Shown here one piece after another: positions 1 to 6,314 of a stretch of DNA of 12,662 bases; positions within the stretch are counted from its first letter, which is position 1; every line of letters begins with the position of its first letter. The stretch comes from Simkania negevensis (GTDB lineage: Bacteria; Chlamydiota; Chlamydiia; Chlamydiales; JAFITR01): the NCBI GenBank assembly GCA_017116025.1, contig JAFITR010000032.1, forward strand, positions 1 to 12,662, in the 5' to 3' direction. Position numbers and translations under genes: made by a program. Under the pieces are notes generated by a model. The model was not told the DNA's origin, did no database searches, and was given only the letters and a program-made list of their open reading frames with translations.

Positions 1-164
1 ATACCACTCAACACGGCATGGGAGATGCTACCGCTGATAAAAGCGAGGCGTTTAACAACGACGTACGATCCCACAACGCCACTGGTGACAGACGCCAACA
101 GCCCAGCCATCAGGGCAAAGAGCAGGAGGGTATTATTCCTAAGGAGATCGATCAAAGAAGACAT
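1..164 (-). CDS. Metal ABC transporter permease (ZnuB/TroC family), N-terminal fragment
   Basis: Only the first 54 codons are inside the window; the gene continues past the left edge. The visible protein begins MSSLIDLLRNNTLLLFALMA and continues with GSYVVVKRLAFISGSISHAV. That segment matches the family signature in which a first hydrophobic helix is followed by G-S-(Y/F)-V-V-x-(R/K)-(R/K)-x-(A/S)-(F/L) and then S-H-A-V. In the family this is the inner-membrane channel subunit of zinc/manganese importers. The start codon lies 4 nt after the ATPase stop, and a strong AAGGAG (183-178) sits 13 nt upstream inside the ATPase 3' end, so the two genes are probably translated together. The metal cannot be told from this fragment. 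Confidence 0.85.
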   Translation of the reverse strand, partial: MSSLIDLLRNNTLLLFALMAGLLASVTSGVVGSYVVVKRLAFISGSISHAVLSG

Positions 165-168
165 CGCG

Positions 169-909
169 TTAATGGTGCTCCTTAAGGTGTTCCACCAGGG
201 GGTGGTAGATACCCATCGCGTAGTGTTCACAGATCTGCTCTGGGGTCATAGAGACCGCTTCGCGCTGAACACAGATCACTCTTTGCACCTCTTTGACAAG
301 GCATTGAAGATTATGGGTTACCATTACAATCGTCATTGTACGAACGAGGTTTTTAAGAATATCGTAGATCTCTTCTTGAGCTTCGGGATCGATACTTGCT
401 GTAGGCTCATCAAGCAAGAGCAGGCGTGGATTTGAGACGAGTGCTCGAGCAATGAATAAGCGCTGGAGTTGTCCGCCTGACAAAACAGCGATGGGAGAAT
501 AGGCGAGGGAAGCAATTCCCAACTCTTCTAACACCTTTTGTACGGCTTCTTTGTCCTCAGCAGCATAGCGCCCGTGCCAAGGCAAACGTGCTAAGCGCCC
601 TGTCAAAACAAGCTCGAAGCAGGTGATGGGGAAGTCTCTGTCGTAATGGACCACTTGAGGAACATAGCCGATATGAGGACGAGCGAGTTTGGGGGAGGCA
701 CCAAACACCTTCACTTCACCTGTTGTAGGTTGAATAAAGCCCATAATCAGTTTCAGAAGGGTTGTCTTCCCTCCTCCGTTGGGGCCAATAACGGCGATGT
801 ACTCTCCCTTGGAGATCGACAGCTCAATATTTTTTAAGACAGCGCTCTTTTGATAAGCGAATGAAACGTTTTGAAAAGAGAGGATTGTCTCAACGTCTGC
901 ATTGTCCAC
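169..909 (-). CDS. Metal ABC transporter ATP-binding protein (ZnuC/TroB family)
   Basis: A 246-residue ABC ATPase that would power metal import from the cytoplasmic face of the inner membrane. All motifs are intact: Walker A GPNGGGKTT at 42-50, Q-loop Gln85, signature LSGGQLQR at 143-150, Walker B LLLLDEP at 163-169, D-loop Ser172-Asp174 and switch His199. The GRYAAEDKEAV stretch near 113-123 and the total length are typical of the zinc/manganese branch. The start is GTG at 909; the next in-frame Met is residue 56, after Walker A, and a GAGGA lies about 8 nt upstream, which supports GTG. The lipoprotein gene ends 3 nt before it and the permease begins 4 nt after it, giving a tight three-gene importer operon. 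Confidence 0.93.
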   Translation of the reverse strand: MDNADVETILSFQNVSFAYQKSAVLKNIELSISKGEYIAVIGPNGGGKTTLLKLIMGFIQPTTGEVKVFGASPKLARPHIGYVPQVVHYDRDFPITCFELVLTGRLARLPWHGRYAAEDKEAVQKVLEELGIASLAYSPIAVLSGGQLQRLFIARALVSNPRLLLLDEPTASIDPEAQEEIYDILKNLVRTMTIVMVTHNLQCLVKEVQRVICVQREAVSMTPEQICEHYAMGIYHPLVEHLKEHH

Positions 910-912
910 AGG

Positions 913-1908
913 CTAATCCTCGGAGCAGCTTTTTTGCTCGACAAGAACAGCTGCTACTAATTCTAATTCTTGAAGGAAATGGTAGGAATAAGGATCTAAC
1001 ACAGTAAGGCGCGCATGTAAGTGTTTGGCAATTAATTCAGCGGGTTTCTTGTGAAATTGTTCCTGTGCAAAAACAACGCATACACCCCTCTCTCTTGCTT
1101 TCATAATGATCGCTGTTTGATACTTGATTGTAGGTTCCTTACCTTCCTGTTCAAGGGGGAGCTGCTCACAGCCGTAGTCGCGACAGAAGTAGCCCAAGGA
1201 GGGGTGAGAGATGATAAACGTCTTGTGCACAGCCTTTACAAGCAGATCTTCTAGCTTTGCATCGATCTTATCTAGATCGGCAAGAAGGGTAGTGAGATTA
1301 TCCTGATAGTAGCCGGCGCTCTCAGGATCCTGTTTTTGCAAGGCAGCAGCAATGGTGCCTGCCTGTATCTTAAGCAGCTTTGGACTGAGCCAGATGTGTG
1401 GATCAGCGCCTTCATGACAGTGACCTGTGTGACAGTGAGCCCCTTCGATAAGAGGAAGAGCCTCCCTCAAGTCAACCATCTGTACAGGGTTCTTTTTTGA
1501 CTCCATCATTTCAAGCAAAGAACGCTCCGTCTGATCGCCAAGAAAGAACCAGATATTGGCACTTTCAACACGCGAGGCTTCCCTAGGAGTCAGCTCATAG
1601 GCATGTGGATTACCACCAGGAGGGACTAAAACGACAACTTCTACACGCCCTTCTGCAAGGCGATCCACAAGGTAGCGGTAGGGCTCGATCGTTACTAATA
1701 CCTTTAAAGAAGGTGGGTGAGCCAAGGAAACAGTTTGCTCCTTACTGTTTGTACAGCCGGTAAAGGCAAGCAACGGCATGAGCAGAACGAATAAAAATTT
1801 GTGGCGAACAAAATATAACACCAGCGAGATCAGAGAGAAGTTCTTAAAGATATCAGAGGTTCTCGCTACTCGTTGTATTCTCTTCGCTTCCTTCGCGTTT
1901 ATTTTCAT
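913..1908 (-). CDS. Metal-binding lipoprotein of Zn/Mn ABC importer (ZnuA/TroA family)
   Basis: Periplasmic cluster A-I solute-binding protein, 331 residues from the ATG at 1908. A hydrophobic segment (about 37-51) ends in F-T-G-Cys52, a lipobox with an atypical -3 residue, so membrane anchoring is likely. Predicted metal ligands by family alignment are His102 (NPHAYELTP), His171 (DPHIWLSP), His235 (ISHPSLGYF) and Asp305 (LDPYSYHF). A short His/Cys-rich loop (158-165) precedes the second ligand; such loops are typical of zinc-binding ZnuA proteins, so zinc is favoured over manganese. The first 35 or so residues are basic, polar and partly encoded by a CGCGAAG-type repeat, so translation may really begin later, for example at GTG codon 30, though no good ribosome site is seen there. 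Obg ends 6 nt upstream and the ATPase begins 3 nt downstream. Confidence 0.9.
   Translation of the reverse strand: MKINAKEAKRIQRVARTSDIFKNFSLISLVLYFVRHKFLFVLLMPLLAFTGCTNSKEQTVSLAHPPSLKVLVTIEPYRYLVDRLAEGRVEVVVLVPPGGNPHAYELTPREASRVESANIWFFLGDQTERSLLEMMESKKNPVQMVDLREALPLIEGAHCHTGHCHEGADPHIWLSPKLLKIQAGTIAAALQKQDPESAGYYQDNLTTLLADLDKIDAKLEDLLVKAVHKTFIISHPSLGYFCRDYGCEQLPLEQEGKEPTIKYQTAIIMKARERGVCVVFAQEQFHKKPAELIAKHLHARLTVLDPYSYHFLQELELVAAVLVEQKSCSED
1881..1905 (-). repeat. CGCGAAG-type repeat copy overlapping a gene start
   Basis: Read on the minus strand, this stretch contains TAAACGCGAAG, three variable bases and GCGAAGAG. It matches both arms of the intergenic element at 2936-3003 with only a few differences. 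It encodes residues 2-10 of the annotated metal-binding lipoprotein (KINAKEAKR), so either the repeat inserted at the start of that gene or the annotated start is too far upstream. Confidence 0.5.
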
Positions 1909-1914
1909 TGCTTC

Positions 1915-2913
1915 TCAAACCTTTAGCCAAAGCTCTTCTAGTCTTTCCTTGAGCTCGGTAAGCCCTGAACCATGCAAGGCAGAGATGACAAAAACCGTAG
2001 AAGGATCTTCCTTATACTCGTCAAAAAAGCAATCGATCACAATATCGGAATCATCGACATCGGATTTATTTAGGACGACCAGATGGGGTTTTTCTAACAA
2101 GTCCGGATTGTATTCGGCCAGCTCTTCTCTAAGAATCACAAGATCTTCGTAAGGGTTACGCTCTTCAATACCAGAAGCATCTAAAACAAAAAGCAAAAAA
2201 TGGGTTCGCTCAATATGACGCAAGAACTCGAATCCCAATCCCCTATTTTTATGCGCCCCCTGAATGATCCCTGGTATATCGGCAAAGAGGAGACGGCTAC
2301 CTTTCGGCAAGTGTACATAGCCGAGATTGGGATAGCGCGTGGTGAAGGGATAGGCGGCAATTTTGACGCGGACAGCAGCTAACGAGGAGATCAGTGTTGA
2401 CTTGCCTGCATTGGGGAAACCTACCAAGCCGACTTCTGCAATCAGCTTAAGCTCAAGCTCTACCTCACACTCCTCGCCTTCTTTGCCATGAGTAAACTTG
2501 TATGGAGCACGATTTGTCGGAGACTTAAAACTCGTATTGCCTCGGCCACCCTTCCCTCCACGACAGAGAATATACTCCTCGCCATGAGCAACAAGGTCAC
2601 ACAACACCTCTTTAGTCGCCCTCTCTTTGATCACGGTTCCACAAGGAACGAGTAGACGCAAACCTTCTCCGTTTGCACCATGGCAACAGCTTCCTCCTCC
2701 AGGCTCTCCATTCTCTGCTTTAAGAAGATGACGTTGATGAAACCATTCTAGAGAGGAGACATTTTCAGAGGCAACGACGACGACATTCCCCCCCTTACCA
2801 CCGTCACCGCCAGCAGGTCCACCCTTAGGGACAGACTTCTCCCGTCTCCAAGCAATGATACCATCGCCCCCCTTCCCTGCGCAGAGTTTAAGAGCGACTC
2901 GATCAATAAACAT
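1915..2913 (-). CDS. obg: GTPase Obg (CgtA), ribosome assembly and stress GTPase
   Basis: A 332-residue Obg protein that binds the 50S subunit and acts in its late assembly. The N-terminal Obg fold (1-158) is glycine-rich as expected, with the KGGDG, GGPAGGDGGKGG and RGGKGGRGN runs. The GTPase domain shows G1 GFPNAGKST (165-173), G2 around PFTT (189-192), G3 DIPG (212-215), G4 NKSD (282-285) and G5 SA at 311-312. There is no C-terminal OCT domain, so this is the short form of the family. The start at 2913 has an AAAGG about 10 nt upstream. It follows rpmA after a 99-nt gap holding a palindromic repeat, and its TGA stop lies 6 nt before the lipoprotein start, so it links the ribosomal genes to the metal transporter. 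Confidence 0.97.
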   Translation of the reverse strand: MFIDRVALKLCAGKGGDGIIAWRREKSVPKGGPAGGDGGKGGNVVVVASENVSSLEWFHQRHLLKAENGEPGGGSCCHGANGEGLRLLVPCGTVIKERATKEVLCDLVAHGEEYILCRGGKGGRGNTSFKSPTNRAPYKFTHGKEGEECEVELELKLIAEVGLVGFPNAGKSTLISSLAAVRVKIAAYPFTTRYPNLGYVHLPKGSRLLFADIPGIIQGAHKNRGLGFEFLRHIERTHFLLFVLDASGIEERNPYEDLVILREELAEYNPDLLEKPHLVVLNKSDVDDSDIVIDCFFDEYKEDPSTVFVISALHGSGLTELKERLEELWLKV

Positions 2914-2935
2914 CTCAGACTTACCTTTCTAAAAG

Positions 2936-3003
2936 TTAAACGCATCGAGAAATTAAACGCGAAGAAAGCAAAGAATGCTCTTCGCGATCTTCGCGTTTAA
3001 CTC
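2936..3003. repeat. CGCGAAG-type palindromic intergenic repeat
   Basis: A perfect 13-bp inverted repeat, TTAAACGCGAAGA at 2953-2965 and TCTTCGCGTTTAA at 2988-3000, fills most of the rpmA-obg gap. TTAAACGC is also repeated directly at 2936 and 2953, and TCTTCGCG at 2979 and 2988, so the left arm could pair with either right-hand copy. No T-run follows the stem on either strand, so it does not look like a normal terminator. Related text occurs at 1881-1905, and the GCGTTTAACTC flank recurs at 8900-8910. Confidence 0.75.
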
Positions 3004-3012
3004 CTAAAAAAT

Positions 3013-3261
3013 CTACGAGGCGACAACACTCACATAGGTTTTGTTTGTCTTGCGGAAAGAGACAACACCGTCGCACAAAGCAAAAAGGGAGTCGTCTTTA
3101 CCCCTTCCTACATTTTTTGCTGGGGTCCATTTTGTTCCGCGCTGTCTGACAAGGATGCTGCCAGCAGTGACGTGTTCACCTGCTGTTGCCTTGATACCCA
3201 GTCTTTTGGAGATGGAGTCCCGCCCATTGCGTGAAGCTCCTTGACCTTTCTTATGTGCCAT
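3013..3261 (-). CDS. rpmA: 50S ribosomal protein L27
   Basis: An 82-residue L27, the usual bacterial length. The N-terminus MAHKKGQGASRNGRDSISKR is the family signature; this basic tail reaches towards the peptidyl-transferase centre. GSILVRQRGTKWTPAKNVGRG and ALCDGVVSFRK follow as expected. The second residue is Ala, with no cleavable N-terminal extension of the Firmicutes type. It lies 11 nt after rplU, the near-universal bacterial arrangement, and both are probably transcribed from the promoter proposed upstream of rplU. Confidence 0.98.
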   Translation of the reverse strand: MAHKKGQGASRNGRDSISKRLGIKATAGEHVTAGSILVRQRGTKWTPAKNVGRGKDDSLFALCDGVVSFRKTNKTYVSVVAS

Positions 3262-3272
3262 TTTTCAATCCC

Positions 3273-3596
3273 TTAGCTGACTGTTCCTTCGATTGCGGTG
3301 ATTTTCACCCGCGAATACTTTTGTCGATGCCCTATCTTACGACGGTAGTTTTTACGTCTTTTATATTTGAACGCAAAAACTTTAGGGCCTTTCACCTCGC
3401 CAAGGGCTTCTCCTTTGACGATACAACTATCTAAACGAGGACTTCCAATAACGGCCGATACACCATCGCTAAAAAAGAGTACTTCGCTGAACTCAACAGC
3501 GCTACCTGTTTCCAAGTCGCCGAGTCGTTCAACATCGATCACATCACCTTCTTTAACGCGGTACTGTTTGCCGCCTGTCTGAATAATCGCATACAT
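3273..3596 (-). CDS. rplU: 50S ribosomal protein L21
   Basis: A 107-residue L21 of normal length. The N-terminus MYAIIQTGGKQYRVKEGDVI and the lysine/arginine-rich core KVFAFKYKRRKNYRRKIGHR are diagnostic; the latter contacts 23S rRNA, followed by the typical IGHRQKYSRVKI ending. The start is decided by a near-consensus AGGAGGT 4 nt upstream. It is the first gene of the leftward cluster rplU-rpmA-obg-metal importer. Confidence 0.98.
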   Translation of the reverse strand: MYAIIQTGGKQYRVKEGDVIDVERLGDLETGSAVEFSEVLFFSDGVSAVIGSPRLDSCIVKGEALGEVKGPKVFAFKYKRRKNYRRKIGHRQKYSRVKITAIEGTVS

Positions 3597-3600
3597 ATTT

Positions 3601-3607
3601 ACCTCCT
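3601..3607 (-). promoter_or_regulatory. Strong Shine-Dalgarno of rplU
   Basis: On the minus strand this reads AGGAGGT, nearly the full anti-16S complement, 4 nt before the rplU ATG. It is the strongest ribosome site in the window. Confidence 0.85.
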
Positions 3608-3620
3608 GATACCAGGCGTT

Positions 3621-3648
3621 AAAATAGACTGACTTTCTTTCAAGTCAA
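3621..3648 (-). promoter_or_regulatory. Putative housekeeping-sigma promoter of the rplU operon
   Basis: Read leftward, TTGACT (3648-3643) is followed by a 16-nt spacer and TATTTT (3626-3621). The predicted start would leave a short leader of about 18 nt containing the strong ribosome site of rplU. It agrees well with the -35 consensus and moderately with the -10. It has not been tested. Confidence 0.5.
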
Positions 3649-3660
3649 AGTCCTTTGGGG

Positions 3661-3689
3661 TCATTCAATAGGCCATTCGGAGGCCATTC
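3661..3689. repeat. Phased CATTC repeats upstream of rplU
   Basis: CATTC occurs at 3662-3666, 3674-3678 and 3685-3689, close to one DNA turn apart. The last two copies belong to a longer direct repeat, AGGCCATTC at 3670 and 3681. They lie just upstream of the proposed rplU promoter and could be sites for a regulator that binds one face of the helix. Chance is not excluded. Confidence 0.35.
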
Positions 3690-3694
3690 AGTTC

Positions 3695-3712
3695 TTATCT
3701 ATTTGTAGATAA
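3695..3712. promoter_or_regulatory. Small perfect inverted repeat, possible operator
   Basis: TTATCTA - TTTG - TAGATAA is a perfect 7-bp inverted repeat with a 4-nt centre, in the divergent region between rplU and the dehydrogenase-like gene. It overlaps a weak promoter candidate for the rightward gene (TTGTAG at 3703, 17-nt spacer, TACTCT at 3726). Its position would suit an operator, but no regulator is known from this window. Confidence 0.3.
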
Positions 3713-3768
3713 TGAGAGAGCATTGTACTCTACACTTAATTAGGAAGCAATGAAAAGATCCAGCCCCC

Positions 3769-4749
3769 ATGCCTACCGTATTGCTCCAAGGGCAACTCTT
3801 CCCATCAGAGATCAAGCAACTCAAGCAAGAGTTTCTCCGATACGACTTTTTTGATTTGAACGATCTACCTATAGAAGAGCTGCCTGCAGCAGCGAGGCAA
3901 TCGACAGAAATTTACTATGGCCAGCAGCTTCCAAAAGATGCGTTGGAGCAATTGTCCGCCCTGCACTGGATACACATCCCCTCTCCCTCCCTTCAAGGAG
4001 TTCCTCTTGACGAAATCTACCGCAGAGGCTCGCTATTACTAACCAACACCTTAGGGAGCAGTGTGCAACAAGTTGCAGAATATGCGATGGGAGGCCTACT
4101 CTATTTTGCTAAAAATATCTCTCTATGGCAAGGGATGAAAAGGGACAATAAGGAGAAGATATGGAAAAGCCCTCATCGCGAATCAATATGGACGCTAGAG
4201 AACAAGATTTTTCTCCAAGTGGGGTTAGCAAGATTGGGAACAGAGATCACAAAAAAAGCCAATGACTGGGGTATGCGCATTTGGGGGGTACAAGAAAAGA
4301 AAACTTTCCATCCTCACTGTCAAAAAACATTTTCTAAGGATGAGCTGCAGCATGTTCTTCCTCTTAGCGATATTGTATCTGTTTGCCTACCTCGTCGCCG
4401 CAAATATCACCATTGGTTCAAAGAAGAACAATTCAATCTAATGAAAAGCGGCTCTATTCTCATCGTCCTTGGCCACGGCAGTGCCATTGACGAGGCAGCC
4501 CTTGTCCTTGCTGCAGAAACAGGGAAATTCCGCGGGATTGTTATTGACGCTTTTGAAAAGGCCCCTCTACCTAGCAACTCTCCTCTTTGGAATTTACCCA
4601 ACACTCTCATCTCTCCAGAGGTGGCTTTCTTACCCTATGACACGCAGAAACGAACGAGCTTCCGCCTCTTCCGCCACAATATGCGCCAGTTTGTGCGAGG
4701 AAACTACACCGACATGAAGAATGTCATCAGCCGCCTTGACGAAACGTAA
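3769..4749 (+). CDS. D-2-hydroxyacid dehydrogenase-fold protein lacking catalytic residues (probable pseudoenzyme)
   Basis: A 326-residue protein with the two-domain layout of D-2-hydroxyacid dehydrogenases: substrate-domain halves at about 1-100 and 290-326 around a Rossmann domain. Family landmarks remain, including VAEYAMGGLL (102-111), LSDIVSVCLP (199-208), MKSGSILIV (225-233) and the PLPSNSPLWNLPN stretch (266-278). The active site is not conserved: the catalytic Arg position reads GHGSAIDE (His236), the Glu position in DAFEKAP is Ala265, and the His position in SPEVA is Glu284. The nucleotide loop is GLARLG (152-157) instead of GxGxxG, and the acidic residue after strand 2 is Gln175. 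Dehydrogenase activity is therefore unlikely; a binding or regulatory role is inferred. The reading frame is intact. An in-frame stop at 3751 leaves ATG 3769 as the only reasonable start, with weak ribosome-site support. Confidence 0.85.
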   Translation: MPTVLLQGQLFPSEIKQLKQEFLRYDFFDLNDLPIEELPAAARQSTEIYYGQQLPKDALEQLSALHWIHIPSPSLQGVPLDEIYRRGSLLLTNTLGSSVQQVAEYAMGGLLYFAKNISLWQGMKRDNKEKIWKSPHRESIWTLENKIFLQVGLARLGTEITKKANDWGMRIWGVQEKKTFHPHCQKTFSKDELQHVLPLSDIVSVCLPRRRKYHHWFKEEQFNLMKSGSILIVLGHGSAIDEAALVLAAETGKFRGIVIDAFEKAPLPSNSPLWNLPNTLISPEVAFLPYDTQKRTSFRLFRHNMRQFVRGNYTDMKNVISRLDET

Positions 4750-4756
4750 AAAGAGA

Positions 4757-4955
4757 TAACGGCTGATTCGCAACGGGAAGGAACAAGATCAGACCCACAT
4801 TCCGCACTAAAAAGTTTAAAAAAATCATCCCGTTTTACTAAAAATCAGACCTTCGGCCTGATATCAGAATTTTTTTTGATCAAAAATCAACGGTTTTCTA
4901 AAAAATGCGGAATGTGGGTCTGATCTTGTTCCTCTCCGTTGCTAACCAGCCGTTA
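4757..4955. repeat. Long inverted repeat (50-bp arms) between convergent genes
   Basis: The left arm 4757-4806 and right arm 4906-4955 are inverted copies of equal length that differ at four positions by eye. The inner 28 bases, which include GATCAGACCCACATTCCGCA, are identical. The right arm runs into the last codons and stop of the first peptide transporter. Between the arms are about 100 AT-rich bases with a small GC hairpin. It resembles a palindromic miniature element or the scar of an inverted duplication; no transposase or clear target duplication is seen. Confidence 0.85.
4840..4877. terminator. Bidirectional rho-independent terminator
   Basis: ATCAGACC - TTC - GGCCTGAT (4844-4862) forms an 8-bp stem with one mismatch. 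On the minus strand it is followed at once by a short T-run, which suits termination of the peptide-transporter gene. On the plus strand an 8-T run follows after 7 nt (4870-4877), which could stop the dehydrogenase-like gene. The genes on both sides converge here. Confidence 0.65.
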
Positions 4956-6246
4956 CCTCTATCTGCTCTTCGGACAATGCCGTAAGCTTTTTGTCTGCAA
5001 CAGCCATAAGGATGGCGAAGGCAAACATTGTTACCGAGATTGTTGCAAATAGCTGTAAAGGTCCAAGCTTTTCAACATAACCTCCTACCATCCCCGCAAA
5101 CTTACTGCCGAAGCCCCCTGCTCCTAAGGATATCGCCATCAGAGTAGAGATGAGGTGTTTCGGCGAAAGCCTGCTCACTGCCGACCAGATGACCGGCACG
5201 GTACAAATTTCACCCAATGTTTGACAGACGGTACATCCGATAATCCAGAAGAGGCTCGACTGAACACCGTTTCCCAAGTTTAGCTGCTGAGCAGCTCCTA
5301 ACATGAAGAGGAAGCCTATTCCTGAGAGGGCAAAACCAATCCCCATTTTCATGACGACAGATAGCTCTTTTTTTCTGCGTGCGAATCCTACCCAAATAGC
5401 AGAGATAATAGGAGCAGTGAGAAGAACGGTAAGGGGATCTATCGACTGGACCCAAGCGGTGGGGATTTCAAAACCGAAGAGGTTGCGGTTTGTATAGTCT
5501 TGGGTATAGATAACCAATAAGCCTCCAACTTGTTCGTAAACAGTATAGAAGGCAACGGAGATCAAGCAGAGGATAACAATAAAGGCGACAGCACGTTTTT
5601 CACCTCTATTGAGGGGACGCTTTTCTCGTTTGCTGTTCATTCTCGCAGGCTTTTTTCCCTCTTCACCAAAATAGCGAAGTCCGTAAAGGAATATAGCCAT
5701 GCCCAACAACATTCCAACCCCAGCAGCAGCAAATCCGTAGTGGAAGCCATAGGTCACCTGTAGCCATCCACAGATGAAGACGGCGATAAAACCCCCTACA
5801 TTAATCCCCATGTAAAAAATGTTGTACCCGCTATCTCGGCGCCTATCGTTGGGTTTATACAACCCGCCGAGAATCGCTGTAATACAAGGCTTAAAAAAAC
5901 CTACACCGATGGCAATCAGAGTAAGAGAACCATAAAACGCCCATAATTGCTGACCCAGCGCCAGCATAAAATGGCCCGTCGTGATCAACAAACCACCCAG
6001 AATAACAGAGCGTCTTTGACCTAGCCAACGGTCTGCAATAACACCACCAACCAAAGGAGTCAGCCAGGCAGCACCGAGGTAGGTGCCGTATAAGGAAAGT
6101 GCCTCCGCATACGTCCACCCTAACCCCCCAGATCCCACCTGAGCGATCAAGTACAAGACAAGCAAAGCGCGCATACCATAAAAGCTAAAGCGCTCCCACA
6201 TCTCGGTCATGAATAAAAAGAACAATCCTCTTGGATGGCCCAACAT
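4942..6246 (-). CDS. POT/PTR2-family proton-dependent oligopeptide transporter, copy 1
   Basis: A 434-residue inner-membrane major-facilitator protein of the POT family, expected to import di- and tripeptides with protons. Diagnostic motifs are E15-M-W-E-R-F-S-F-Y-G24 (the ExxERFxYYG proton motif, with Phe for the first Tyr), GGVIADRWLGQRR (67-79), FFKPCIT (117-123) containing the conserved Lys119, and IFYMGINVGGF (143-153). KPC replaces the usual KPN after that lysine. Many hydrophobic segments fit about 12 helices; it is somewhat shorter than E. coli DtpA. It is a tandem paralogue of the gene just upstream, with an almost identical first 58 residues. Its ribosome site (GAGTTG) is much weaker than that of copy 2. 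Its last codons lie in the long inverted repeat. Confidence 0.93.
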   Translation of the reverse strand: MLGHPRGLFFLFMTEMWERFSFYGMRALLVLYLIAQVGSGGLGWTYAEALSLYGTYLGAAWLTPLVGGVIADRWLGQRRSVILGGLLITTGHFMLALGQQLWAFYGSLTLIAIGVGFFKPCITAILGGLYKPNDRRRDSGYNIFYMGINVGGFIAVFICGWLQVTYGFHYGFAAAGVGMLLGMAIFLYGLRYFGEEGKKPARMNSKREKRPLNRGEKRAVAFIVILCLISVAFYTVYEQVGGLLVIYTQDYTNRNLFGFEIPTAWVQSIDPLTVLLTAPIISAIWVGFARRKKELSVVMKMGIGFALSGIGFLFMLGAAQQLNLGNGVQSSLFWIIGCTVCQTLGEICTVPVIWSAVSRLSPKHLISTLMAISLGAGGFGSKFAGMVGGYVEKLGPLQLFATISVTMFAFAILMAVADKKLTALSEEQIEVTAG

Positions 6247-6289
6247 ATTATTTACAACTCATAAAAACAAAAGGTAAAAGAAGAAGAGC

Positions 6290-6308
6290 GGGGGAAGCAA
6301 CCTCCCCC
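6290..6308 (-). terminator. GC hairpin between the two peptide-transporter genes
   Basis: GGGGGA and TCCCCC are separated by 7 nt just downstream of the copy 2 stop. On the minus strand the stem is followed by a pyrimidine-rich tract (CGCTCTTCTTCTTTTA) rather than a clean T-run. It could be a weak terminator or a transcript-stabilising stem that separates expression of the two copies. Confidence 0.45.
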
Positions 6309-6314
6309 CACGTG

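Noticed and set aside
1051..1254. Open frames on the strand opposite the metal-binding lipoprotein and other clear genes
   Set aside because: They are antisense shadows of well-conserved proteins, with no recognisable domains and no ribosome sites.
3750..3769. Upstream ATG at 3750 as the start of the dehydrogenase-like gene
   Set aside because: It is in a different frame, and the gene's own frame has a stop at 3751-3753.
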